DNA of 40,726 bases, taken from a bacterium (lineage in GTDB: Archaea > Micrarchaeota > Micrarchaeia > Micrarchaeales > CABMGC01). Shown in pieces: positions 26,000-35,874 of this stretch. Positions within the stretch are counted from its first letter, which is position 1, and each line of letters starts with the position of its first letter. Under the pieces are notes generated by a model. That model saw only the letters and a list, made by a program, of their open reading frames with translations, searched no databases and had not been told where the DNA came from. A program made the position numbers and the translations under genes. The stretch lies in the NCBI GenBank assembly GCA_021829835.1, contig JAKBPE010000009.1, positions 1-40,726 of the forward strand. Direction: 5' to 3'.

Positions 26000-26503
26000 A
26001 TGTACAAAAAAGAGCTGATATTACTTCTTGCAGCAGCAATTTTGCTGCTTGTACTTATATATACTATAGATGTAGGAATTACTCCTACAAACAATCAGAT
26101 ACGCAATGAGCAAGTAAATGCCATAACTATAGAATATTCAAATGGCACAAATGCAAGAGAGAATGTCTATATTGCAAATACTCCTATCGAACAGGCAACA
26201 GGATTAATGTACATGAATTCAATGGAGAACTGCAACGGAATTGGAAACTGTTACGGCATGCTTTTTGTATTTCCAAACTCTTCAGATGAGTGCTTCTGGA
26301 TGAAAAATACAGAAATGCCTCTAAAACAATTTTGGATATACAACAACACAATAATCTATGAAATAAGAGGTATCCCATACTCGCTGAAGTCATTCTGCCA
26401 TTACGGCAATTATGTACTTGAGGCATCTATCAACTCAAGCCTGGGCATAGGCGACCATATTTATTTCAATTATCTTAATGGAAGCGGTTACAAAAGAAAT
26501 TGA
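26000..26503 (+). CDS. DUF192 family protein, membrane anchored
   Basis: N-terminal TM; VYIANTPIEQATGLMYMNSM...GMLFVFPNSSDECFWMKNTEMPLKQFWI. Confidence 0.88.
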   Translation: MYKKELILLLAAAILLLVLIYTIDVGITPTNNQIRNEQVNAITIEYSNGTNARENVYIANTPIEQATGLMYMNSMENCNGIGNCYGMLFVFPNSSDECFWMKNTEMPLKQFWIYNNTIIYEIRGIPYSLKSFCHYGNYVLEASINSSLGIGDHIYFNYLNGSGYKRN

Positions 26504-26655
26504 ACTGCAAACAGTCTTCTAAGGAAATATTCGATAACCTTTTTCCAATCCAGATCAATTCCTGCATTCTTTAGGCTCTGGTTTGCTATAGTGGAAATAT
26601 ATATATTTTATGAGCTATATTACTTCTATTAATAATTGTAGATTTGTTTGATAAT

Positions 26656-28821
26656 ATGGCAGCGGCAGGATTATCTAGTATAGAACTGACTGTAGCCGAC
26701 GCACTGGTTACCGATTCAGGGAGGAGCATAGCCAGAATAGACTCCAAATCAAGAAGAGCCCTAGGTGTGGTATCCGGAGACATAATAGAGATAAAAGGAA
26801 AGATAAAAACATCAGCTGCAACAGTATGGCAGGCGCATCCAAGCGATGAAGGCCTGGGCTTCATCAGAATAGACGGATACCTGAGGCAGAACCTAGGTGT
26901 TGGGATAGGAGACAAAATCTTCGTTTCAAAGACAGAGGCCAAGGAAGCTGACAAGGTAGTACTTGCGCCTCCACCAAGCCAGAGACCTCCTCTCTCTCCG
27001 GATTTTGCAGAATACGCTAAGAGAAGGCTTGAAAACAGACCTCTTACGAAAGGCGACTCAATACCTATCCCTATGTTCGGGCTTGTATTCAACTTTCTGG
27101 TAGTACAGGTAATGCCGCATGGCATTGTAAAAATAGGAAATAAGACAAATCTAATAGTAAAGGATGAGCCTGTATCTGAATCTATAGTAAAGATAGGGGA
27201 TGTACATTATGAAGACATAGGCGGTCTTGATGATGCAAAGACAAAGATACGCGAGATGGTAGAACTTCCTATACGATATCCTGAACTATTCGAGAGATTA
27301 GGAATAGACCCGCCTAAAGGCGTATTGCTTTACGGTCCTCCCGGAACAGGAAAGACCTTGTTAGCCAAAGCTGTAGCGAACGAGAGCGATGCTAATTTCA
27401 TCTCAATATCAGGACCGGAGCTTGTGAGCAAATTCGTAGGAGAGAGCGAAGAAAAGCTAAGGGAGATATTCAAGAACGCAAATGAGAAGGCCCCTACAAT
27501 AATCTTCATGGACGAGATAGATGCCATAGCGCCTAAGCGAGAGGAGGCAACAAACGAGGTAGAGCGCAGGATGGTATCACAGCTGCTTACCCTTATGGAT
27601 GGCATGCCTCCTAGAGGTCAGGTAATAATACTTGCAGCTACCAACAGACCAGATGCCATAGATCCGGCATTGAGAAGGCCAGGAAGGTTCGACCGCGAAA
27701 TAGAGATAGGTGTGCCTAATAGGAATGCAAGAAAGCAGATACTCCAGATACACACAAGGAATATGCCTATGGCAAAGAATGTAAATATAGATGAGCTTGC
27801 AGACATAACCCATGGTTATACTGGTGCAGATCTCAATGCCCTTGTGCGCGAGGCCGCAATGGCAACCCTCAGGACAATACTGCCTAAGATAATAGACAAG
27901 CAGAGCATACCTGTAGACATACTTGCAGATCTTAATGTAAACAATTCACATTTCCAGGATGCTCTCAAGAGCATACAGCCAAGTGCACTCAGGGAGGTCT
28001 TTGTCGAAAGGCCTAATGTCCACTGGACAGATATAGGTGCACTTGAAAAAGTCAAGGAAGAACTCCGTGAGGCTGTAGAGCTTCCTCTAAAGGAACCTGA
28101 ACGCTTCGAGAAGATGGGCACAAGACCAGTCAAAGGCATACTTCTTGTAGGGCCTCCGGGAACTGGAAAGACGCTTCTGGCAAAAGCCGTCGCAACAGAG
28201 CGTGAGGCAAACTTCATATCAATAAAAGGCCCTGAAGTACTTAGCAAATTCGTAGGAGAGAGCGAGAAGACAGTCAGGGAGATATTCAGGAAGGCAAGGC
28301 TTGCCGCTCCATGCATAATCTTTATTGATGAAATAGACTCCATAGCGAGGGCGCGTGGCTCATCTGACGATTCAAGAGTAACAGAACGTGTAGTCGATAC
28401 ACTGCTGACTGAAATGGACGGCCTTCAGGAATTAAAGAATGTTGTAGTCCTTGCCGCGACAAACAGGCCAGAGGATGTTGACCCTGCAATACTGAGGCCA
28501 GGAAGGTTCGACAAGATAATGGAGATACCAATGCCTGACCAGGAATCCAGATACTTTATACTTAAGGTACATACAAAGAAGATGCCTCTTGACAAGGACG
28601 TAGACCTCAAAAACCTTGCAAGCATTACTGAAAACTACACCGGCGCAGAACTTGAAAATGTTGTAAGAGAGGCAGGAATGCATGCAATAAGGAAGAAACG
28701 CGACATAGTGGTCATGGATGACTTCATGGCAGCTGTGAAAGATATACGCCCTGCAATACCCAAGGAGGTTTCCGAAAGGATAAAACGCTTCAAGGAAGAA
28801 CCTGAAACTATGTACCGTTAA
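26656..28821 (+). CDS. cdc48: CDC48/VAT (p97-like) AAA+ ATPase
   Basis: N-domain plus two AAA modules: [18 protein letters not shown]..., [32 protein letters not shown]..., [15 protein letters not shown]. Confidence 0.98.
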   Translation: MAAAGLSSIELTVADALVTDSGRSIARIDSKSRRALGVVSGDIIEIKGKIKTSAATVWQAHPSDEGLGFIRIDGYLRQNLGVGIGDKIFVSKTEAKEADKVVLAPPPSQRPPLSPDFAEYAKRRLENRPLTKGDSIPIPMFGLVFNFLVVQVMPHGIVKIGNKTNLIVKDEPVSESIVKIGDVHYEDIGGLDDAKTKIREMVELPIRYPELFERLGIDPPKGVLLYGPPGTGKTLLAKAVANESDANFISISGPELVSKFVGESEEKLREIFKNANEKAPTIIFMDEIDAIAPKREEATNEVERRMVSQLLTLMDGMPPRGQVIILAATNRPDAIDPALRRPGRFDREIEIGVPNRNARKQILQIHTRNMPMAKNVNIDELADITHGYTGADLNALVREAAMATLRTILPKIIDKQSIPVDILADLNVNNSHFQDALKSIQPSALREVFVERPNVHWTDIGALEKVKEELREAVELPLKEPERFEKMGTRPVKGILLVGPPGTGKTLLAKAVATEREANFISIKGPEVLSKFVGESEKTVREIFRKARLAAPCIIFIDEIDSIARARGSSDDSRVTERVVDTLLTEMDGLQELKNVVVLAATNRPEDVDPAILRPGRFDKIMEIPMPDQESRYFILKVHTKKMPLDKDVDLKNLASITENYTGAELENVVREAGMHAIRKKRDIVVMDDFMAAVKDIRPAIPKEVSERIKRFKEEPETMYR

Positions 28822-28843
28822 TGCAATTACACTTAGTGATATA

Positions 28844-29230
28844 ATGAAAATAGTACTATCAGACAGGAAGATTGGAAAGACTGCACAGCTTGACATACCC
28901 AAAGACAATGAAGTCATGCTGATAGGTTCAAAAATAGGCGACGTTATTGAGGGAAATTCAGCAGGGCTTCCCGGATTCAAGCTTAAAATAACAGGCCTTA
29001 GCGATAACTCCGGCGCTCCTTCAAGAAAGGAGATAGACGGAACAAGAAAGGCAAAGCCACTTCTTAGTTATGGTATAGGCATGCGAATAAGGGAGAAGGG
29101 CTACAGATCAAAGAGGCTGATTCGCGGTAATACGATAAGTGCAGATACCTCACAGATAAATACTGTAATAGAGGAATACGGGCAGAAGTCTCCTGAAGAG
29201 CTTTTCAAGAAGGCAGAGACGAAGGAATAA
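28844..29230 (+). CDS. rps6e: 30S ribosomal protein S6e
   Basis: IGDVIEGNSAGLPGFKLKITGLSDNSGAPSRKEIDGTRKAKPLLSYGIGMRIREKGYRSKRLIRGNTIS. Confidence 0.95.
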   Translation: MKIVLSDRKIGKTAQLDIPKDNEVMLIGSKIGDVIEGNSAGLPGFKLKITGLSDNSGAPSRKEIDGTRKAKPLLSYGIGMRIREKGYRSKRLIRGNTISADTSQINTVIEEYGQKSPEELFKKAETKE

Positions 29231-29262
29231 TACCTTTTGCTACCAATTATCTTATGATCCAC

Positions 29263-29736
29263 ATGAAAAAAGCAGAAAATCTTCCTGAAATCGTTGTAGG
29301 AGCCTACATAAAAAACAGCTCAGACGAATTTCTTTTTGTAAAGTCAAGATATGAAAAAAAGATCTGGACTGTTCCAGGAGGTCATGTGGAGCGCGGCGAA
29401 AGAATAGCAGACGCATTAAGGCGCACTGTATTCGAGGAAACAGGACTCGTAGTCAATCCAACGCGGCTATTGGGAATTCAGGAAAAGATTCCTGGCAGAT
29501 CTTCCAAAAAAGAGAATCTTCATTTCATATTCATGGATTTTCTCTGCGAAATAAAATCAAAGAAAATAAAGCCTCGAATATCCGAGGTAAAAAAATCAGA
29601 GTGGATAGGCAAATCAAAACTAAAAAAACTAAAAGTCGACAAATATACAAGATATACGATAAAAATGCTTGGAATGAAAGGAACATATGAGCCTTATATT
29701 CCTATTGGGCTGGAGAAAAAACTCCTAATAAAATAA
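29263..29736 (+). CDS. NUDIX hydrolase
   Basis: TVPGGHVERGERIADALRRTVFEETGL Nudix box. Confidence 0.92.
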   Translation: MKKAENLPEIVVGAYIKNSSDEFLFVKSRYEKKIWTVPGGHVERGERIADALRRTVFEETGLVVNPTRLLGIQEKIPGRSSKKENLHFIFMDFLCEIKSKKIKPRISEVKKSEWIGKSKLKKLKVDKYTRYTIKMLGMKGTYEPYIPIGLEKKLLIK

Positions 29737-29749
29737 ACGAAATGATTTA

Positions 29750-30958
29750 ATGTTAAACCAAAGCGAATTAAACATAGGCACACTTGGTCATGTAGACCAC
29801 GGAAAGACTACACTTGCCTATGCCATATCCCATGTCTGGACAGACATTCATAGTGAAAGCATAAAAAGAAGCATGACAATAAAGCTTGGATACTCCGACG
29901 CAGTCATAAGGAAATGCGGAAGCGAAAACAAGGCCTATTACACTATAGAGGAATCCTGCACAGACGGAAAAGAGTCAGTGCCATATAGACGGATATCCTT
30001 GCTTGATGCTCCAGGGCACGAAACCCTTATGGCTACCGCAATAGCAGGATCATCAATAATCGATGCCGCACTTCTTGTCATATCATCAACAGAGCAGGTT
30101 CCCATGCCTCAGACAAAGGAACATCTTATGGTAATAAATGCAATGGGCATAAAAAATGTCATAATAGCACAGACAAAGATAGACATAGTCGGAAAGGAGC
30201 GTGCAAAGAAGAACTATGATCAGATAAAGGCATTTATCAAAGGCACACCTGTAGAGAACGCACCAATAATCCCGGTAATGGCAAATAAAGGGATAAACAT
30301 TGATGCTCTTCTTAAGGAACTAGCAGAAATGAAAATTCCGGAAAGAGATCTCAAGTCAGATCCTGTAATGTATGTTGCAAGATCCTTCGACGTAAACAAG
30401 CCAGGAACTGAGATAAAAGATCTGGTAGGCGGAGTCGTAGGAGGTTCCATAATAAGGGGCCAATTCAAAATAGGTGACGAGATAGAAATACGCCCAGGCA
30501 TGAATCTTTCAAAAGACAAAGCAAAAAAAGAGAGTTACGAACCAATACTTGCATCTATAACAAGCCTGAGTGCAGCAAATCGGGAGCTAAATTCGGCGCA
30601 GGCAGGAGGCCTCATAGCTGTAGGCACGGATGCAGACCCATCCCTTACAAAGGCAGACGGGCTGGTAGGCCAGATAGTAGGAAAAGCCGGCAGCCTTCCT
30701 CCTACTGTCAATGAAATAACTCTTGAGTACCACTCGCTTGAAAGGACAGACCTTCCAAAACAATCTTTTAGGCAGTCAGAACCTCTCATACTCGGAATAG
30801 GCACCGGTACCTCAGTAGGTTACATACGATCTATAAAAAAGAACAAGCTCGATATAACGCTTAACCATCATGCATGCATAGACAAAAAAGCAAAGATAGC
30901 CGTGATGAGGAATTTCGGCCAGAGATGGAAACTTTCAGGCTTCGGAACCCTCTTATAA
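29750..30958 (+). CDS. eif2g: Translation initiation factor aIF2 subunit gamma
   Basis: IGTLGHVDHGKTTLAYAISHVW, LLDAPGHETLMATAIAGSSIIDAALLVISS, AQTKIDIV, RSFDVNKPGTEIKDLVGGVVGGSI. Confidence 0.97.
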   Translation: MLNQSELNIGTLGHVDHGKTTLAYAISHVWTDIHSESIKRSMTIKLGYSDAVIRKCGSENKAYYTIEESCTDGKESVPYRRISLLDAPGHETLMATAIAGSSIIDAALLVISSTEQVPMPQTKEHLMVINAMGIKNVIIAQTKIDIVGKERAKKNYDQIKAFIKGTPVENAPIIPVMANKGINIDALLKELAEMKIPERDLKSDPVMYVARSFDVNKPGTEIKDLVGGVVGGSIIRGQFKIGDEIEIRPGMNLSKDKAKKESYEPILASITSLSAANRELNSAQAGGLIAVGTDADPSLTKADGLVGQIVGKAGSLPPTVNEITLEYHSLERTDLPKQSFRQSEPLILGIGTGTSVGYIRSIKKNKLDITLNHHACIDKKAKIAVMRNFGQRWKLSGFGTLL

Positions 30959-30976
30959 TCAAATAACTACAAGGAT

Positions 30977-31978
30977 TTACTTCCCGTAACTCTTTTCTAT
31001 TTCTCCAGCAAGAAACTCAACAAAATTTCTTCTAGATCTTTCATCTTCAAAACTTCCAAATCTTTTTCTATCTATGGAAAAACCAGATGCGTGCGGATGG
31101 CCTCCGCCACCCATCTTTCTGGAAAGCAGAGTAGTATCCGAAACCCTGCTCCTAAGATGCCCTGTACCGTTTTCTGTATTTATATAGACAGCAATATCAC
31201 ATTTTGTTTTATTCATTATTGCCCCACAGCCTGCGGTAGACTGAAGGTCGGGGGAGAAACCAACAACTGCAAGATCTCCTATCTTATACAGGTTCTTCAG
31301 CATTATCTTGGTCAATCTCTCGTTTCTCTCAGAGAACTTCCTGCCATCTGAAACAATCTCCGGGTTTGAGAGTCTGCCCGACGCTATTGTATCTATAATA
31401 TTTCTGAGTTTTTTATCCCTATTCTCGGAAGGACCAAGCGTTATATATGACATTATGCTCATTGCATAGGTGCCTATTAATTCGTAATCTCCCCTATCTC
31501 TTGGCTTCTTGTTAAAATCAGACTTATGTACAATTGAAACAAATTTCTTAAGAAATTTTTCATCCCTACCTAGCATCTTCCCGGAAATCAGGTTCCTATA
31601 CGTTATTTCAGTTGCACAGTACCTGTTGTTCTCCCCTATTATGGCAATATCACAAAGAGATGCAATATTTTCAATCTGCAAAAGGCTCCATACATGATGA
31701 TCAAACCAGACAACTTTTCCACCCTGTTCCTTTATCTTCATTATCATTTTTTTGTACGTCTCCATCAAATAGTCATTCATTCCAAGGTCGGTTATAAAAA
31801 GAGTGACCTTCTTCTTTCCTATCCTTTCCGATAATTTTTTCATAGAGTAAGATAATCCTCCTGTAGAATAATCTGTGAAAAAGATATTTTCGCTTTTTAT
31901 CCCATATGCTATTTTCAATAAAACTGCACTGCCAAGCCCATCTATGTCATTTGCATGAGTCAGGGAAAAAATCTCCAT
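30977..31978 (-). CDS. DHH family phosphoesterase
   Basis: THANDIDGLGSAVLL, VVWFDHHVWSLLQ, HLRSRVSDTTLLSRKMGGGGHPHASGFSI. Confidence 0.9.
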   Translation of the reverse strand: MEIFSLTHANDIDGLGSAVLLKIAYGIKSENIFFTDYSTGGLSYSMKKLSERIGKKKVTLFITDLGMNDYLMETYKKMIMKIKEQGGKVVWFDHHVWSLLQIENIASLCDIAIIGENNRYCATEITYRNLISGKMLGRDEKFLKKFVSIVHKSDFNKKPRDRGDYELIGTYAMSIMSYITLGPSENRDKKLRNIIDTIASGRLSNPEIVSDGRKFSERNERLTKIMLKNLYKIGDLAVVGFSPDLQSTAGCGAIMNKTKCDIAVYINTENGTGHLRSRVSDTTLLSRKMGGGGHPHASGFSIDRKRFGSFEDERSRRNFVEFLAGEIEKSYGK

Positions 31979-32088
31979 ACCTTAATAGCTCACTATCATA
32001 ATAAAAGGCATTCCATCAAGAAAAGGAATCCGATTTTGTAGTATACGCATATATATCTTGAGTAAAAACCAGTTATATTGGGGATAAA

Positions 32089-32805
32089 ATGCAAAGCGTG
32101 CTTTATGTGGAGGTGGACCGCAGAAGTTCAGGTATAAGCATTCCAATGCACCAACTTCTAAGATCAGGTCCGCAAAGCATAGAAGCCGAGGTAGGGCAAA
32201 TGTTTCTTGATACATTTAGGAATTACACAAAAATCAAGGGAATTATACGGTGTGAAGATTATAGACATTCAGATTCTGCCAATGCAGGATTTAGAAACAA
32301 GATCCAATCAAGGACAAAAAGTACATTTTTCATCGGAACACCTCTCTCAATGGGAAGAATGAATCATCCGGAAGAAACATGGTATGAAGCAAAACTCTCA
32401 ATAAACATAATGGAAAGGGTTTCTACAGCAACCGGGAATCCTATAGACTTAAAGCCCAACGTCTGTAATATAAGGATAGACTTAAATCAGGGAAACAGGA
32501 TTACAAGATTCATAGAATTCTTCTCAGGTGAAAAGCTGATAATACGCGAAGGCCAACGCTCTCCTTTTGATGTGGTTCCTCTATTTTCAATACTCCCAAT
32601 ACTCACTGATAAATTATCAGTCTGTACAAATTCGGTGATAACTGAAAGTTCGGACAAAAACCCCAAAGCGCTGTCTGAACTTCTATTATATTCCCTGCAG
32701 ATTTCAAGGGAGCTTGAATCTAAGGTCAACAAGCTAAAGATTGAAAATGTTGATCCTGAACCTACAAACATACAGGAAGAGGCAAAGTATATAGTAAAAC
32801 ACTAA
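32089..32805 (+). CDS. Hypothetical protein, 238 aa
   Basis: Intact ORF preceded by TATA-like gcatatatatctt; no recognised family. Confidence 0.55.
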   Translation: MQSVLYVEVDRRSSGISIPMHQLLRSGPQSIEAEVGQMFLDTFRNYTKIKGIIRCEDYRHSDSANAGFRNKIQSRTKSTFFIGTPLSMGRMNHPEETWYEAKLSINIMERVSTATGNPIDLKPNVCNIRIDLNQGNRITRFIEFFSGEKLIIREGQRSPFDVVPLFSILPILTDKLSVCTNSVITESSDKNPKALSELLLYSLQISRELESKVNKLKIENVDPEPTNIQEEAKYIVKH

Positions 32806-32867
32806 TCCTTTGTTAGTATAAAATCTAAGATAAGCGTCTAAACATCCTCATTACATCAAAAAAATAG

Positions 32868-32894
32868 ACAGTAAGACATTCGACGTCTTACTGT
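32868..32894 (-). terminator. Intrinsic-terminator-like hairpin plus T-run at the end of the 32888-33415 gene
   Basis: Minus strand: ACAGTAAGAC-gtcgaat-GTCTTACTGT followed by ctaTTTTTTTg; 10-bp perfect stem overlapping the TAA stop. Confidence 0.6.
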
Positions 32895-33415
32895 GAAGGT
32901 GATATAATGAGTGTATTGGTCGTCTTGCCAGCGTCAAATTTATAATAAACTTTGTGCCCTAGTTGATATCTATCAAGGATTCCCTGTCTGTACAGTTTGT
33001 TAAGCCTTGCACATGCAGCGTTCCTTCCCCTATACTTCATGAAAGCTACAAGGTCATCTGCACATATCATCTCCTTAGACTGAACAAAATTGAGTATCTT
33101 GGAATCAAGTTCGGAAAGAGGCACTTCCCTGTTGCTTACAGCATCAAATTCCTGAATTTCGCTCTCTGATGGCTCTTTATAATCCTTTACTTCTATCTCC
33201 TTCTCCAGCTTCGCAATCTTCTCTGTTATGCTTTCCAGTAATTTATTGGATCTCTCCCTCTCATCAACTAACTGTTTCATCAATGATGAAACTGTATTCT
33301 CGTCTAAGACCTTCTTCTTCTTTGAAGATAATTGGCTTATCTCATATTTTAGGTCTTCCAATTCCCTTTCAAGTTGTTCAGTTTTCTTAGACAATTTTAC
33401 ACCAATCACAAACAA
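32888..33415 (-). CDS. Coiled-coil plus winged-helix protein
   Basis: LSKKTEQLERELEDLKYEISQLSSKKKKVLDE coiled coil; LDSKILNFVQSKEMICADDLVAFMKYRGRNAACARLNKLYRQGILDRYQLGHKVYYKF wHTH. Confidence 0.65.
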   Translation of the reverse strand: MFVIGVKLSKKTEQLERELEDLKYEISQLSSKKKKVLDENTVSSLMKQLVDERERSNKLLESITEKIAKLEKEIEVKDYKEPSESEIQEFDAVSNREVPLSELDSKILNFVQSKEMICADDLVAFMKYRGRNAACARLNKLYRQGILDRYQLGHKVYYKFDAGKTTNTLIISPSQ

Positions 33416-33606
33416 TACATATCCCTATCGCGAACACTTCATATCCTTTTCATGAAAGAATCACGATACAATCACATATAAGTATAGTAAAGATATATAA
33501 ACCTATTCTAGATACTGACGATATATAATATACAGTCTAAAAAGCAGAATCTGATTCTTATGTGATTCCTGGCTTGCAATATCTAAAGAATCATTCCCAG
33601 AGGTTT

Positions 33607-34431
33607 TCAGAGCCTGGAGTACTGGATGGGCTTTATATTCTTTGATATGGCTTCATAGGAATAGGATGCAGACGCATGCCACCATGAAAGGCAGAATTCA
33701 GAAACTACAAAAATCACAGGCAGAATATACAATGCAATTGTAGTATTGTTCCTAAATACGACTTCTGCAAAGACTGCAAATATAAGCGGTAAAAACACAA
33801 CCACATTTATTAAAAGCATAGAAAGAGACTGTCCGCTTATCATCATCCAGCTGCGGCTCAAGGCAGTATTTCTATCTATCTTTTTTTCATACATTGCGTC
33901 TGTAGCAAGCGATACATTAAGGTTTGCTATATGCAGAATAACTGCCAATATAAGCACAACTAAAGATATGAGTATGCTGATTACAGGCAGCAATACAAAA
34001 TAACGCATTGCAAAGATCAATCCAACTAAATACAATATAGGCACAAGAGGCGAAAGGTAAGTCAGTGACATGAGCATAGGTTTTGCCGCGCTTCCCGGTT
34101 CAATATTTGCGAATTTGGCCTTTGAAAATGCACTCAGCGGCGAGACAACAATTATCTCAAGTATGAAAAAGAGTATAGTGTAAATAAGCAAATCTGCCAA
34201 TGATGCCAAATGCCCAAATATCTCGAATACATAAACTGCAAGTATGAGGCTTCCTGCTATATTGGCAATCCACGGGTATGTGCTTGAAAAAACCATCCCT
34301 AAAGAACTACTCAATGTTTTTCCGATATCAAACTCCGGGACAACACCATGAGTCCATCTGAACTCATCCTTCTTGTCTTCACTAAACGTATGTTTCTTAA
34401 GTTTATTTCTCTCCGCTTCTGTTATTGGCAT
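33607..34431 (-). CDS. Multi-pass membrane protein, unknown
   Basis: About 6 hydrophobic segments. Confidence 0.6.
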   Translation of the reverse strand: MPITEAERNKLKKHTFSEDKKDEFRWTHGVVPEFDIGKTLSSSLGMVFSSTYPWIANIAGSLILAVYVFEIFGHLASLADLLIYTILFFILEIIVVSPLSAFSKAKFANIEPGSAAKPMLMSLTYLSPLVPILYLVGLIFAMRYFVLLPVISILISLVVLILAVILHIANLNVSLATDAMYEKKIDRNTALSRSWMMISGQSLSMLLINVVVFLPLIFAVFAEVVFRNNTTIALYILPVIFVVSEFCLSWWHASASYSYEAISKNIKPIQYSRL

Positions 34432-34436
34432 CCTAT

Positions 34437-34850
34437 CTACTTATCAATCGGAAGCACTATTGTAGGCTTATTTCCTGAACTTCCCTTGCCAGTACCTGTG
34501 TATCTTATTGCTGTGCCTATTGCAGTTATCTCCATCCAGTTTCCCATAGGGATCACATTAAGCTTTACCTCTACGACTCCATCTGCTCCAAGCTTCTCCG
34601 CTTCATCCTTCATCCTTCCAAGCGCCAGTTCCCTTGCATTGTACATAAGTTCAGTTATCTGTGGTATTTCTCCTTTCGCCATTCCCTTAAGTGAGCTTCC
34701 CACGCCTCCAACAAAACCCATACTGTAAACTGAGTTGCCCATTACAAGCCCTACCGGCATATATCCTTTGTCAAGAAGAAGCCAAAAGTCTGATGTGCTT
34801 AAATCGCTTGTAAATACTTGGTTTTTTGATTCTGCCATTATACCACGCAC
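34437..34850 (-). CDS. YbjQ family (DUF74-like) protein
   Basis: MPVGLVMGNSVYSMGF...LMYNARELALGRMKDEAEKLGADGVVEVKLNV. Confidence 0.75.
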   Translation of the reverse strand: MRGIMAESKNQVFTSDLSTSDFWLLLDKGYMPVGLVMGNSVYSMGFVGGVGSSLKGMAKGEIPQITELMYNARELALGRMKDEAEKLGADGVVEVKLNVIPMGNWMEITAIGTAIRYTGTGKGSSGNKPTIVLPIDK

Positions 34851-34902
34851 TTAATTACAAAGTCAAATTTAAATACCCGTTCTATCTATTACCTTTGATT
34901 CA

Positions 34903-35421
34903 ATGTCTTATTCAGGAACTGTCCTTCTGGTAGTATTCGGAATTATACTACTGGTTTTCGGAACAGCATTCTTCTTCGCAGGCATATTCATAACCGGAAT
35001 CATACTAATACTGATAGGCATCATCCTTCTCTTCCTGTCCAAACTTGGAATATCTCAATTCATATCCTCCTACAAAATGCAGAAAGGCCTATCTAACAGG
35101 TCATCATATGGGGGCAGTATAAACTCATTCCAAAACTCGAGCAACACGCAAGGTTTTCCAGCAATTTCCAACTCAAGCTACGGCAATATTAAAAACTACT
35201 ATTTCAAACAACCTAACCGGATAGGAAAAAATTCGATCATAGCATACGTAATACTTCTATTCATTGTTCAGGCTTTCATAGGTACACTGTATGCATACAT
35301 ACTCATAGTACTATTCGCCTTCTTCTATTTTAAAAAGTCTCCTGCCGCATACGGCACAGGCAGGTTCAAATCCCAAGACTATTCAGGAACTGCATACGGG
35401 GAATCAGACGGGCTAGAATAG
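34903..35421 (+). CDS. Small membrane protein, unknown
   Basis: Two hydrophobic regions flanking a Ser/Asn-rich linker. Confidence 0.55.
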   Translation: MSYSGTVLLVVFGIILLVFGTAFFFAGIFITGIILILIGIILLFLSKLGISQFISSYKMQKGLSNRSSYGGSINSFQNSSNTQGFPAISNSSYGNIKNYYFKQPNRIGKNSIIAYVILLFIVQAFIGTLYAYILIVLFAFFYFKKSPAAYGTGRFKSQDYSGTAYGESDGLE

Positions 35422-35604
35422 AATTGCCATAGGATTAAATTTACTTTATTTTTTTAGAATGTCTAGATTATTAGGCATCTTCGGTATTGTAATTGTAAAA
35501 ATCTCTACTTTCTAGCTCCTTCTTTATAATTATTGTTTCTTCAGCTGTCCTGATAGAACCACAGGTTCTGCCTAATTCTTATCTCCATTTGCCAAATTTG
35601 TAAA

Positions 35605-35714
35605 TGGGCCCAGTGAGATTTGAACTCACGACATCTGGCTTTCTTAGTTTAATGAAACTTTTATCCAAAGTTCCTTATAAGACCAGCGCTCTGACCAGGC
35701 TGAGCTATGAGCCC
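35605..35714 (-). tRNA. tRNA-Ile(UAU) with about 35-nt anticodon-loop intron
   Basis: Acceptor GGGCTCA/TGGGCCC, D-arm TAGCTCAGCCTGGTCAGAGC, anticodon stem CTGGT/GCCAG, T-arm GTGAG-TTCAAAT-CTCAC, 42-nt loop. Removing 35641-35675 leaves CTTATAA with anticodon TAT (35677-35679). Confidence 0.85.
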
Positions 35715-35874
35715 TTGCTATTCAATAGCATTTAAATAAGTGTGAATACCAATATAAACATATCTGGCTTCGGGTGAAACATTAAAAACACCATTGCAGA
35801 ATATGTCAAATGTTGTAATGAAAAGTCTTCACATCCACTGGCTGGAAACTCACTGTCATTAAAAGGCAATATTT

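Noticed and set aside
27330-28980. Minus-strand ORFs (27330-27605, 27816-28343, 28432-28980)
   Set aside because: Antisense to the highly conserved cdc48 coding sequence.
35425-35600. Possible ncRNA in the gap before tRNA-Ile
   Set aside because: No convincing conserved boxes or strong stem-loop could be established by eye.
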